This document shows, in pieces, positions 37,517-49,766 of a stretch of 64,000 nucleotides of DNA (within the stretch, counting starts at the first letter, position 1; every line of letters starts with the position of its first letter). The notes beneath the pieces are model-generated. The model worked only from the letters and a program-made list of their open reading frames with translations, was not told where the DNA came from and searched no databases. A program made the translations under genes and the position numbers. Origin of the DNA: Ophthalmolycus amberensis (Eukaryota > Chordata > Actinopteri > Perciformes > Zoarcidae); assembly GCA_024529925.1 (NCBI GenBank), contig JAFEUB010001798.1, positions 134,001-198,000 on the forward strand. Direction: 5' to 3'.

Positions 37517-39059
37517 CATTACAAAGTAATTGGATACATTTTGTATTTAATGTTATTGCTTCTATTTATTTGTGTTGGAGTTAACAAGGACTAACACAAG
37601 TATCACTGTGCCTTCAGTACATGTGTGCAAATGTGATTTGGTTTCAGTGGTTCTAGTCTGGTATATGGGCGACTAAAGTTTGTTATAACTGCATGAGGGA
37701 ACTGCTGCAGACATTTAGAGTTGGCCCACCTCTTTTTTTCAACACTACTGCTCTACATGGCCATACCTGATGTCTTATATTAACACCGTGCGTCTAAATC
37801 CACATATCTGAGTTTAAATGTACGTCATATACCATACTTTCTGTTGCAGCTACTCAAGAGTGTGTCATCTGGCTGCATCAGTGACGATTGAGACATTGTG
37901 GAAATGCTATAAAGGCCTGATGGGCGATTAACTGCCTCAGAAAACACTTTGAATTTCACGAAAAAGCTTTTTCTATTTTATCTCTTGTGAAAATTTTACA
38001 TTTTCTCTTAACAAAAAGGATTTGTTAAATGTGATATTTATAAATACAAATGTTATATTTTATTAAGGCACCAATGCAAATAAATTTTTTTTTTTTTTAA
38101 ATTTTATGGGCTGTGGACCGCAAAACTGACTGATAGACTATATATAACTTTAGGTGGTGATGTTAGGTCGGTCAGTTGTCAGTATTTTGGTCCAACCCTT
38201 TCCTCAAAAGCACTGCTTCTCAACAACTGCTCTCCAGGTGTCCATCCATGGCTTTTGCTGGTTGTGGATCTGATGATGGATCCTATTGTTCTTCATGTTC
38301 TACAGAACCCTGCCTTCACCATTCCTTTAAAACCGCAAGATCTACTTTCTGTCGTGGTCGCCATAAAATATGTTAGAAATAAGCGCAGAGAGAGAAAAGG
38401 GGGGGGGGTATAATTATATATTTAAAATAGAGTAGAGAATAAAGAATAGAAATGAAAAATACACTGTGCAAAAGTAATAAAATAAAGCATACAAAATTAC
38501 AAGGCAAGACTTTTAGGTTGGTATCACAATTCAGTTGAGTTTCTTCAACTGACAATAAAGACAACATATAATTTAGCTTTGCTAATTATACAATTCCAAA
38601 CCGGAAGTAAAGATGTTAGGAAATCGTATATAATATAGAGTCGTAAGCACTGCGAGTCAGGCTTCTGGCCTTCAGAATAAAATAATAGTTAAAGTGATCT
38701 AGTGTAATTTGATATTAGATAGTCATATCTACTAATTGATCGTGATCGGTGATCCCCAGTACAACTGCACTGCCCCGCAGTGTTTATTTATATTCACCCC
38801 CCTCGGACACCATGAGTATTTAAACATATAATGCAGGTTTAAGAACAGGCCAGGATTAATATGACGCATGCATTAAGAACTAAAGAAGGAATGTACAATG
38901 CATTTTAGTCCTCGTGTGCCACTATTGTATAACATGGGCAATTGTGAAGTCCTGATTAGCTTTTTCTAAGTGTTACTAACGTTACATGTTTGTGTGGTAA
39001 AATAAGCACTATGGGATATACAGTCTCTTCCGCTTATATTTGTTTAGGTGATTTAGGTG
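37517..39059. other. lrif1 3' UTR and intergenic DNA
   Basis: AATAAA at 38079-38084 just before a poly(T) run is the best lrif1 poly(A) signal. A poly(G) run sits at 38399-38408. No coding exon. Confidence 0.45.
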
Positions 39060-39168
39060 ACTTTTATTCTGGAGAGTAGGGCACCGGAAGTACTGTTTTA
39101 CGACGAAGTGAATGCAACAAAAAACGAGTCGGAGCATTTAAAGCTGGATACGTTTATGCTTGACCAAG
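39060..39168 (+). promoter_or_regulatory. candidate promoter and 5' noncoding exon of the lrif1-like gene
   Basis: ACCGGAAGT (ETS-type site) at about 39080 is followed by a stretch ending in a donor (gaccaag then gtatgg) at 39168. In the phase required by the exon at 40297 this exon has an in-frame stop and no ATG, so it would be noncoding. Inferred from position and splice signal. Confidence 0.35.
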
Positions 39169-40296
39169 GTATGGGCAACACTATTCGGGATTATTTTTAT
39201 TTAAGTACGGTTGGTATTTTTAGTTGACATCATTTGGTTCACAAGTCGACGATAGTGTGGAAACGGCAACCTCAATTTTCAATAGCGTCGGTGACGTTAG
39301 CTAACTTGTCTTTACGTTAACTAGCGTAGGTTTCTAATGAAGGGACGCGTGTTCACGTTGTTTTTGGTGGAGAATCCGAGCATAATGGTGTCGAGCACGA
39401 GAAGGGCTGTCTTCGCCCTAACCTCGTATCCTTGTTGTTGTAGATAGAGAAACACTGACATTGTTTCCAAGCCATTTAAACCCGGAGGTGAACTTCCGTT
39501 TCGGTACGACGTCATTCTGCTCAGTGCCGGTAACGTCAGGCCGAGTCAGTCCGGTACACCTGCATGCTAATTATGACACCTAACTAGTAGGCCAACACAG
39601 GAAGGCTTCACCAGTATTGCTCATAAAATCATGAATTTCCTTACTGACAAGATGCCTAAAATAGAATATAACTCCATTGTGTCAACAAAAAGCTTATACA
39701 AGCTTAGCACGTGGTATAATAATAGATATAATAACTGAGGAATACATTTCAAAGTAAAAGTTCTTCTAGTCAGTGATCAATATCCTGGCAGATTATGTCC
39801 ACATCCTGTTCCCATTAAAACTGAATGTCCTAATAATAATAATTATAACGGTTCCAGCATAGTGACTCCCTTCTGATGGGTGTCAGCCTCTAGCAACGTA
39901 ATGTAACTTAGGGAATACTCTGTATTAGTATTTATCGTTTTATTTTTGAGTATGTCCATCCCAATTTACTGAGAATCAGAATCGTCACTTCGTCTGAAGA
40001 TTTGAAAAGGCATTAGTGATGTGTACCAAAGAAATAGCAAATCTTCACATTGACAGTGTGTGACAATAGTGTACATGTGTCAACTGAAACCGCTTATCAA
40101 TTATCGAAAGTAAAGAATGATCTCAACTTGTAAACTAATAAATGCAAGAACTGTTAAGTTTAGCCATAAAAGATAATACGAGAAATTAAGTCCCATTCCA
40201 AAATTATGTTTCAGTATTGAGCTGGGAGGAAATCATGGGAAGTGTTGGTGTTGTTGGCATCTATAACTCTTAATGTAACTCTTAATGTGTCAACAG
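39169..40296. other. first intron of the lrif1-like gene
   Basis: CpG-containing sequence near 39480-39560, then AT-rich DNA. The acceptor gtgtcaacag ends at 40296. No other exon seen. Confidence 0.4.
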
Positions 40297-40311
40297 GGAA
40301 ATACTTCGAGC

Positions 40312-42188
40312 ATGGATCTCCATGGCAAACTTGAAATCTACATCCCAGTGGAGGCTGAGGTAAAAAGCATCCCTCTGTGGAGTTTACCGAGGTCGGTGCT
40401 CAGAAGAATGGGCCTCCCGCTGCCTGCCTCTAAGGGCCCCGAGAAGCTCTCCGACTCTCCAGAAGGCATATGGATTTGTCCAGCAGTCATACGGAGGAAA
40501 GGCCATAAAGTGGCCTCCCACGCAGGAAACAACATGATGGAAAACCTGTCCTCGCTGCTGGGCAGAGAGTTTCGGGCTAATCCGGGTCCCGTCCAAATGA
40601 GCTTCGTCGCCGCCAACCACGTGGTGTACAAGGCGCTGAAGGACACCATGCCTGGAAAAAAGGTCTCCGCGCACACATCCCACGCCTCCCCGTTACCTCG
40701 GGGTTCTGCACCGCGGGTGTACAAAGATGCCGTCATCCTCTACGATGGACAGGTGTACCTGTCCATCAGGAATCCCAATGAGAGCCGGACTCAACCGGAG
40801 ACACGTGAACAACAGCTAGCGTCCCAGTCTTCCATTCCTTCAACATCAGACGTATCCTCTAAAAGCCTCAAGAAGGTAACATGACATCAGTTAATGACTA
40901 CACTCGAGACACTGCTACAAACTAGTAAAAACAACAGTGAATGTGGGAAACACGCAGCAGGTCAGCTGACATGTAAAGCTTCAGCCTTGAGGCGGTACGG
41001 TGGTGCTTCGTCAGCGTGTTTAAATGCTCACAATGTTGCCAGTGATGTTTAGCAGGTATAATGTTCTCCATTGTCACAACCTTAGTCAGCATGCTTGCAT
41101 TCCTTAATTAGCACGTAACACAAAGTACAGCTGAAACATTCATGCACCTCCTCCGCAGCTTCCCTTTGCCTCACTTTGACCATGCGTATTGGAAATGGCC
41201 CCATATATATAAAGCTGTTTTTTGACTGTATGAAGTTATGGAAAGATATTGTGCGCAGTAACATTCATCTGAGGCATGTCTGTCCTCCTGCAGCGCCGTT
41301 CCGCCCCGGTTTCTCTCGGACCTGCAGAACCACAGAGGAAGAAATCACATGTCACTCTGCCCCAGACCTCCTCTAAACAGCTCAAGGATCGTCTCACCAA
41401 ACCAGATAATCACTCCACCACAGACCAGGTGAGTGTCATAATAATAATAATAATTCTACCTGTATGGACATACACTCCCTCTCTACTAGTCCCTGTAGTA
41501 GAGAGGGAGCGACATGTCCATACAGGTCTCCTAGTCAGAGAAGAGCCTTCACTCCAGCGTACACTTGGATGTGGACGACGTTCGAGCCGATCTGCTCATC
41601 ACTCATGTGCCTTTAAGCGAGGGCATAGTGGGTCACAAATATTAGATCCACTCTAGTCAATGCCTTATAAGTGATGAAAAGGTTTTTACTCTGTTTGTCC
41701 TGCAGGAGCTGCTACATGACAACAGGCCCAAGGAGAGACGCACCACACCTAAAGCAGCACCCGGTGAAAACAAGAAGGTTACTATGCACAGGGGAAGTGA
41801 CGTATCCTCAACCACGACCACGCATCACGTCCCTCAGTCCGCCGGCAGCCGTCGCCATAAGGAGGGTGATGGACAGCAGGCTGCAGAGGAAGCAGCAGGC
41901 GCTGAGCCGCCGTGGCTTCAGCCTCAGGGGGAGCAGGAGGAGGCCAACAACAACTGTGGTGAACATGAGATGGTGACGGATGATGAAGAAGCTGATTATA
42001 TACACGTTGACAGCGGTCAACCTGACAACACGGTTGGTATTGTAGAGCAAAGTGGCAACCAGAGCTGGCCCACCAGAAAGCCTCAGGAGTATGACTTTAA
42101 GCAGCTGGCAGAGGTGGAGAAGATAAATCGAATGAAGGCCAAGCTGAAGGAGCATGTAGCCGCTTTCAACAACCTGCACAATCACTAG
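40312..42188 (+). CDS. LRIF1-like protein, probable tandem paralogue of lrif1
   Basis: Coding exons 40312-40875, 41294-41428 and 41706-42188 join in phase 0 to give 393 codons. I do not recognise it as a named gene. Three short regions occur in the same order as in LRIF1. Near the start, LEIYIPVEAEVKSIP then SLPRSVLRRM resembles the LQIP...VKSVP.SSLPPSV block. Near residue 144, KDAVILYDGQVYLSIRN resembles the NGKVYLLAK block. At the C terminus, a short Lys/Glu-rich helix (EVEKINRMKAKLKEHVAA) sits where LRIF1 has its coiled coil. The middle is low complexity, Ser/Pro/Gln-rich with acidic and basic patches, as in LRIF1. The LRIF1 N-terminal FYQ...GADG block and the RRIFG block are missing. Its position 2.8 kb downstream of lrif1 on the same strand suggests tandem duplication; a nuclear partner role is inference only. 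Confidence 0.75.
41458..41527. repeat. 70-nt near-perfect hairpin in an intron of the lrif1-like gene
   Basis: The outer arms ACCTGTATGGACAT and ATGTCCATACAGGT pair over 14 bp. A 3/4-base internal loop follows, then inner arms CTCCCTCTCTACTA and TAGTAGAGAGGGAG pair over 14 bp around a 7-base loop GTCCCTG. It lies 29 bases after the donor at 41428/41429. Size and shape resemble a pre-miRNA; a foldback or template-switch product is equally possible. Confidence 0.85.
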
Positions 42189-42395
42189 TGGTGCGACAGA
42201 CCCGAAAACGCTCGGGTCGGATCACGGATCAGAGCCACGGATCAGCACAAAATACAAAAGAGAGATCCCTGATCCCGCTGTTTTGCCGTCGATACTAATT
42301 GCCGATCATTGATGATCCATATCAACAGACACAGATCTCTTTGTTGTTTGGTTAGAGCAGCTGGTCCACAAGGATCCATCTGTCCCAAAAATCAT
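42186..42395. mobile_element. DNA transposon end fragment starting at the stop codon
   Basis: TAGTGGTGCGACAGACC, with the 'ggatcacggatcag' subterminal repeats, matches the inverted fragment at 9580-9650 (gatccgttgcaccac). Only one end is recognisable. The TAG stop of the lrif1-like gene overlaps its first bases. Confidence 0.45.
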
Positions 42396-44360
42396 TTCCA
42401 CCGCTCTGAAGTCAGTGAACCATCAAACATTCTAAATGTTCTCCTTTTACTTTGATATAGTCATTTTCTATGGTTAAACAAATCTAGTCATGAGTAGTTT
42501 ACTGATGTATTATAAGAGCTAGTGTAAACAGCTCATAATTCATTATGTATATATACATGTAAAATTGACCGTAGCCCAATTCTCATTTATACCGAGCAGA
42601 GCCTGAACGCATCACAATGTAACGGAACCTTTGTTCTCCTCCTGTCAGTTTAGACACAGATTAGTGGTTTACAATGTAACGTCCTCAGAGATCAGCATCC
42701 CGGTATATCCAGACTAGGATCAGATCTTAACACCAGGATACTCGTGAGCATGTTAACTTAATGACCTTTTATAAACAAGTTGTCCTTCCTAACACTTCCT
42801 CGACCTTTGCTGGAGCACACAAGCTCTAGTTCTGTGACCCCTGACCTCTGCTATCAGGCCCATGGACTGTGGTAAGAAGAGGCCGTCGTCACCGTGACAT
42901 CACCTATTGTTTTGAACCCTTGAGTTCAGCGTTTTGGCTGTCGCTTCTTTTGGGGTTTTTTTTTCGGCTGGTACAACCAAACGCTATATGAGACATTTTT
43001 CGAAGACCAAAACGTTTCAAACGTATTGTTGACGGCCAAAACGTTTCAAACGTATTGTTGACGGCAGTTTGTTCTGTTACTCGTTCTGAACAGTGGAGTC
43101 ATCAGTGGTATCGGTGAGTCAACCAGGAGACTGTGATGTCCGTTTGTGAAGCGTGGACCCCGATGAGCCCACCTGGCGTTGACTTTGCTCTTTAGTTTGC
43201 TGTGAAGACTGTGAAAACTGCCTCCTTTGAAGGTCTGATTCTGTGTTGGACGGGAATCCTTTGTTTGTCACTGCACTCGTCTTCCGTTTGTTTATAAAGT
43301 TGCTTTGAAAAGAGAAAACGTCCACCATTGCATCGTGGTCGAGCAGCCGAAACACGAGCTGAAGAGATTTTAAGGTTTTGTTCTCCGGCATAGAATAAAT
43401 AAATAAAACAAACACTCCTCTCCTGAATGTAGAAGCGTTTACGTGTGTTCAGAGTGTCTGAATGAGTCGACTAAACGCCATCACTAGAACACGAGTCCTT
43501 TAGCTTAGTGGTGGAGACGTGAAGTCATGTGACCTTTATAGCCTAACGTTAGCTTTTTACTTCTAATGATTCAGTTCACACTTCAAATATAATAACACTG
43601 GTGTACATTTGTGACGGTTATCTTGCTGAACAAAACTTGTAAGTATAATAAAAGATCTGATGGAAGAATCCCATTGGATTTGTGTAGAAGGAACCAGGGT
43701 GATGATAACTTCAAACCTTCAGCGAGGAACTTTGGGGACGGCAGAATCCTCTTTCCTTACGTAAAGGATGGTCTAGGTGTCCTACGCTCAAGGAGATGAG
43801 AAAGGATGCATTGAAGTACCTTTCCTTAGCCTCTAGAAGAATGTTCTCGGCTGCCACATGATACTTCCGGGTCATGCGAACATTGTAAGTTAGTTCTAGT
43901 GTCGACATGTCATTGCTGATGTTTGCTGTTGTCTTCCTTTGCTTTTGTTTAGTCTCGTTGCATGTTTCCTTAAAGCTGCAGCGCGTCACTCTCTCAGGGC
44001 CGCCGTATGGAACGAAGAGGACCAAACAATTCTACCCACTGATAGAAATTGGGTGGACAAAATAATAGAAATACCTCACAGCATACACCTCAATAAAAAA
44101 AGCTCCAACACAAAGTGAACCTTTCATGAGGGGAGGATTTCCTGGAGGACTTTTGTATTTGTTATCAGTTGGTTCCAGATTGTTTCTTAATAAGGATATG
44201 GTGTCTGTGACTCGGATGAATATCCTGTTACATACACGGTAGGAACACAGCAGAACAGAGACAGCGTGTTGAATCATCCGATAGGAGTCCCAGATGAGAT
44301 TTGAGTGTGGCTGCTGACTATAAGACTGCAGGTCCACATCAGTCCGTCCACACAGGCAGG
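42396..44360. other. intergenic DNA between the lrif1-like gene and igf3
   Basis: No supported gene. A tandem pair of about 30 bp (gacggccaaaacgtttcaaa type) lies at 43005-43065. A minus-strand frame at 43119-43415 is open for 98 codons but has no recognisable motif. TATAAG about 40 bases before the igf3 ATG might serve as a promoter element. Confidence 0.4.
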
Positions 44361-47300
44361 ATGCAGTCCTCATGCCGCCCTTCTCCCATGCTGAAGGTAA
44401 GACCGCTCATTCTGCTGAACCGATGCTGTGTTGGAGTGCCTGCAGCACTACTGATTGTAGAGTCTAAACCTGTGTCATCAAATCAGAACTGTCTGAGGAT
44501 TTCGCCTTTTATTTTTCACCAATATTTAAAAAATAGTTCTTTCCTAGAAATAATTTAGGAAATAATTTGGAAGTGCTGGTGCCATAAAATAAAGCATTAC
44601 TTCACCTGTTTGAAAAGTGCACTTTGGATTTTGAGCTGTTAAGATTGTAGCTTTTGGAACCTGCTCATGGACTTTGGTCACAGACTAACTGAGTCCAGGT
44701 CTGACTCATGCAGATGGGAAAATGTATTTGATAGATATTTTGTAAATGTTCTTATCTTGCACAACTTTGAAATGACTATATTGACCGAAAACAAGAAATC
44801 TCTCGGTCTGGCTTCTTGCTCTTTCCAGAGCTTTCAACCCCATTTCACGGTCCTCCTCAGTGGATGGAGGCGTGATGGCTTGCTCTCTTGAGATATTTCA
44901 AACTCCTTTACAACAGGATACAGTTTATAATCATAACCTAATAATCGAATGAACAGCTTGCCAGCGGTGTGGTTGCTAGATGGGGTCATGATAGGAAACC
45001 TGCTGCATTCACTGACTAACAAGAGAGTTGTTGGTTTCCACCACTAATCTTTATTATTTACGTGTTATTTACGTGTCCCCACTTCAACAACACAGAGGAG
45101 TGTTGTCCATGCAGCAGGGTCCCTCTGTGTTTTCATTATGAGCTTGGACAGAACCAGCCATGTGTGTTGTGTATTAACAGCCCCCCCCTCCTCTCCAGGT
45201 GTTGTGTGTGTTCTACTCCACCATGTGTCTGGCCGGCTGGCCGCTGTCCTCGGAGGCAGCCCGACTCCGCTGTGGCACGGACCTCCTCAGCGACCTCATA
45301 TTCGTGTGTGGGGACCGTGGGATCTATTTAGGTAGGTCCACATCCACTTAGTTAGTTTTTTGTTTTATACTTGTGGAAACCATTGCAGTAGAAGTTATTA
45401 GTTATTAGTAAGTGGTTGGGGTTCATTGTCTGGAAACCTTCAGATATAAACAGATAATGTTTTGGACACGGTGTAATATTGAAACTGACACGTTGCTCGT
45501 TATCTTGGCTTTCTCCCATTGCACGCACAAAACAAGCACCTGTGCATCATGTCCTATAGGCTATGAGCTGTTATGGTATGGTTGTTCTGTGTTTCACAGA
45601 TGTAACATACGGAGGGGAGAACAAATTCAAAACATTAACTGTGACTGAAAGTATAAATTGGTAGATTCCGTCTTGTTATGACAGAAATGCACATTGATTC
45701 TATTGTTTATTTCTGATAAGGATACAAAGAGATAACAGCAGCGAGTGCTATCAAGGTTGTTCTACCCTGTGTGGTAACACGTCCACCAGCAGAGGTGTAG
45801 AACAGATATGGCCATGGTCATCATGCCCACACTGCAGTAACTCTGAGCAAGTTATCAGTTCCACAACAACAGCCTGTTCATGTATTTACACAAAGACCAG
45901 CCACAACAATGCTCATCTGAGCTGCAGCCAACTGGACAGACTTTTTATGCAATTTAATATCTCGTGATTGGTCTTTCTGTCTGGGCCACATTTGATTCTA
46001 CTGTTTTATCCAACAGTGGTTCATCATTGGATACAAATGTGTGGCATTTAAATGAGCTGACCTGATTGGTCACTTCACCTTGGACCTTATACTGTAAGGC
46101 AGGTTGCAGCAGTTCATTTAAAATACAGGTAATAATTCTTCCAGTATAATCGCTCGCACTGCACACAGAGAATTACCCACATGACCTTTCACTTGATTAC
46201 CTTTGCTCTGTTCTGACCAAGGCCACTTTGCTCCTCGCGCTATCAGACCGGTGGCAATCCACCAAGATGGCAGCACGCTCAGCAGAACACTGTGCCTCGG
46301 TGAGCGATAGCTCTGTTGTTAAAACACGTGTTATCTGAGAGCAGCGCAGCTTTCGCAGTAATAACAAAGAAAAGGTGAGGACGGGGACAAACAGCAGAGA
46401 ACTCACAGTATGAGATTCCCCTCGTTAGAACTACACGTTTCAGACGTGTAGTTTAGTGCATTGAATGCTAAATGCTATCGTGCGTACGCTAACATGCTCG
46501 CATTGACACCGTGGTAACAAATAGTCGATTATTTGACGATTCGATCTAAAGGAGCCTGATTCGACTGACGATTTCTGTCGAATCGTTGCAGTGGTGGAAA
46601 TGTGTGGTTAGGAAACAAAGGATCAGTCCATTCCGTCTGTGTGGGGGTGCTGAATGTCAGATTTTACATAGAATTGCTTGGTTTCTCCAAATAAATCATG
46701 ATGTATAGCCTTATTTTGGTGTAAATATCAGCCTATAAATTATACTATTACTAAAAAAATGAAAATGAGCTCAAAGAGCAAAACAAACACATTCGACAAT
46801 CAGTCGATAATTGTCGTTTGTCGGAAGCTATCGTGACAACTGCCATCCAGATTGACATGAAGTGGTCTTTTCATATCCATGGTTCCAAAAAAGATGAGCC
46901 CTGATGACTTTGAAAACATTTTGAACCGTCCTTTACTGCAACCATCAGGAATACATTTCTCCCTAAAACAGTCTAGTATCTTAAAATGCAATGTGTGGAT
47001 TGTAGTTAAACTGGCTGAGCATGTTCCCGAATGGGCCCTTTTGGTCCAAATGTCTCTCCTCCAGCACCACCTCCAGGACAGGCTTTGTACTCGTCCAGTA
47101 CCTACGCGTTGTGCAGTGTAATGCCGATTGGTAGAGGGGGATGGACTAGCATGCAAACGTTAAAAAGGTTTCATTTATCTGTTGCTACCATGCATATTTT
47201 GGATTAAAAGGCCTCCAAATACATTGAATTTGGCCCGTTTTTCTTCTTTGAAGTCAAGAGGGTTTTATTTAAACAAAACAAGAATCCCATGTTGGACATT

Positions 47301-48805
47301 TCTCTCTCTCTCTCTCTGCAGGTAAAGGTACGTGGTCTGGTTACGGCACTCGGCCCAGGGGGAAGGGGATAGTGGACCATTGCTGTCGGTCGGCTGGCTG
47401 TGAACTTCAGCTTCTGGAGATGTACTGTGCCAAACCAAAGAGCCAGCAGCAGACGACAGCTTACCCCACCACAACCACAACCACGGCACCTCACACCACT
47501 ACGCAGCTGGACACGGTATGACCTCCACTGACGGAGCGTGAGGGTTCAGTCTTGACCCTTTGAGCGGTAGCTGGATAACCTACTCTTAACTCAGAGTTCA
47601 TTTGTTAGTTTTTTCCAGGGCTGTCAAACCATCTCATGGTCCTCAGCAGGGACTGGAGTTGACTCAGGTGTCATCGCATGATCCAAGTTTAGAACTTTGG
47701 TCACATGATGACATGTACTTGTGTTATGTGGAGTGGGAGGTTAACCCCTGTTTCTGTCAAGGACAGTCTTTGGTGTCAGACGGCAACCTCCGGATCTGAA
47801 AAGCGAGGCCAATGCCGAAGTACCTTAAACTTGCATTCTCTGGAATGGCCATCAGGGGGCGACTCCTCTGGTTGTATAGAAGTCTATGAGAAAATGACTC
47901 TACTTCTCTCTTGATTTATTACCTCAGTAAACATTGTAAACATGAGTTCATGGTCTCAATCTCTAGTTTCAAGTCTTCTTCAATACAGCATGATGTTCAT
48001 TTAGTAAATGATGGTCCATTTAGAGTCAAACAGACCATAAAGCAGAATATGCTTTAGGGCGGGGCTACACAGTGATTGACAGGTCGCGAACACGCCTTTG
48101 TCCGATCTGGGAGTCATCTGTGTTTTTGTCACTTTTTTTTTAACCCTTTCACAGTGTGTTTCTGTTCAGGAAAGTTAATTATAATATTTTGGTCGCCTAG
48201 AAATATTCATCATTCCTTGATGAATGAAGTGCGTCCTCCAATTCTGTTCAAGTTCTGTTCCTCTGTTGGCTGAAGTCAAATAGAATGCAACATTGTCCCT
48301 TCATAAAGCAACAACCACTGCAGGAAACAAAACTCTTATCTAGTTATAGTTTGAGAAAAGTAATAATTTATACATTAGTTTTAGAAAGTCAGTAGAAGTT
48401 TAATATGATAAAACAAATCAAAATGGGACAAGGGTGAGTTCAATAGCTAAAGCAAAACCAAAAAGTGCACCGTAATAAAACTGGTAAATCCTAACCTGGC
48501 CCCCACACAGGGCCAAGTTTACCTGCTACAGCCAGCCAACATGTCCTTGAATCAACTCCTCATTCTTATCTTTTGTCTTGCAGACTCAGCAGTTCCAAGC
48601 AGTGTTTCAGAAGAGACTCTCTGAGCACCTGGGAGCTCCTGACAGTCCAAAGAGGGAAGCTTACAGAAAGAAAACGCAGCCTTCCCTCCGACGGAAAGGC
48701 AAAGTTTCATCGTCTCGCAGGAGGATTAAAACAAAGACCACAACCAGCGGGGCTCCCTCCACCTCTAAGAGTCCCCTTCAAGGAATAGTGACCGTTAAAA
48801 CGTGA
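44361..48805 (+). CDS. igf3: insulin-like growth factor 3 (gonadal fish IGF) precursor
   Basis: IGF3 is a secreted insulin-family ligand of fish, expressed mainly in gonads, acting through IGF receptors in germ-cell and follicle development. Coding exons 44361-44396, 45199-45331, 47322-47515 and 48584-48805 join in consistent phase to give 194 codons. The hydrophobic VLCVFYSTMCLAGWPLSS forms a signal peptide. The B domain has LRCGTDLLSDLIFVCGDRG. A short C domain (WSGYGTRPRGK) leads to the A domain GIVDHCCRSAGCELQLLEMY followed by CAKPKS. All six insulin-family cysteines are present. The D/E region holds a Thr-rich stretch (PTTTTTTAPHTTT) suited to O-glycosylation and basic clusters (RRKGK, SRRRIK). 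It differs from igf1/igf2 in the B-domain start and E peptide, which is why I choose igf3. Introns 2 and 3 contain transposon fragments. Confidence 0.87.
45332..47321. other. igf3 intron 2
   Basis: Mostly unassigned. It contains a repeat-like segment at about 46510-46830 and ends in a (TC)n tract that serves as the polypyrimidine run of the exon 3 acceptor. No exon of another gene seen. Confidence 0.5.
46510..46830. mobile_element. candidate small DNA transposon in igf3 intron 2
   Basis: 'gtcgattatttgacgattcg' at the left is answered by 'cgacaatcagtcgataattg' at the right, giving short inverted ends rich in TCGA. Boundaries and target duplication are unclear. Confidence 0.35.
47770..48110 (+). 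repeat. dispersed repeat E copy in igf3 intron 3
   Basis: Shares long blocks with 26630-27042 ('gggggcgactcctctggttg', 'catggtctcaatctctagtt', 'gtccatttagagtcaaa'). Same orientation as the gene. Confidence 0.75.
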
Positions 48806-49726
48806 CCTTTGACCTCGTGAAAAAGCTCGATATTTATAGTTACCGGATTGGACCCAGCCAGTTTGAAAGACTGGTACTGACTGTTGTGATGTACATTCTC
48901 TACCAAGTAGGGATCACAAACTGATTTGGAGGGAAACAAAGAGTTGCTGGTTGACATCCAGACAGCTGAGGTCCGTGCTCCATCTCTGGGCTAGCTGCTG
49001 TTACGCTAGCCTTTGGATCTCAATGGAGTCTCTCGAGTGTCATCACATGCATTACGCTGGCCTCAATCCATCCCTCTGGGGATGGATTGAGGCCACGATG
49101 GACTCGGGATTGTGGAAACTGGTGTTTGTAAAAGGCTGCTAAAGGTCAAACAAACGACAACACTGCATTGTTTACCATCCCAGTCTAGACAAATGGAGTG
49201 TACCACATGACGCACTATGGATTTTCAGTCATTTTCCTGTTTGCCAGTAGTCAAGTACGGTAGGTTTTACTGCGGCTGTCTATTTGGCCTTTTCCAGCAA
49301 ATTAGTCAACATATCCTCATCCAATGGTTCATATGATATATTATTTCTTTTTTCCTGCGTTTTCCTACAAACGTAAAGCAACTAAAGCGCAGTGCAGAAC
49401 CCTTTGAGGCAACACAACTACTTGGTTAGTGCTTAAGAAAATATTGGTTTTGGTTATAATAAGTAAGTTTCTAAGATAAAAAGATCTAAATAATGTTGGC
49501 GTGAGTTAAGTACGTCAGTTAAGTTCAACAAAAGTAAGGCCAAATAAGTCACCGCTGGCTTTCTGTCTCACACAGGACACACACAGCGGTCTCCTGGGTG
49601 TAAGTTGTGTGTTTGTTTGACCCGTCCATCCACCCGGACCTCCTCCCTACGTGGACTTTGTGTCTTTCAAATATGTCACCCTAGTTCCTCAGAGACGGTG
49701 CTGCACGACCTGTCTCAAGATTACAT

Positions 49727-49766
<40 letters not shown>

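Noticed and set aside
43119..43415. Minus-strand 98-codon frame rich in Ser and Gln
   Set aside because: No motif, no splice partners and no similarity I can name; length is within chance expectation for 64 kb.
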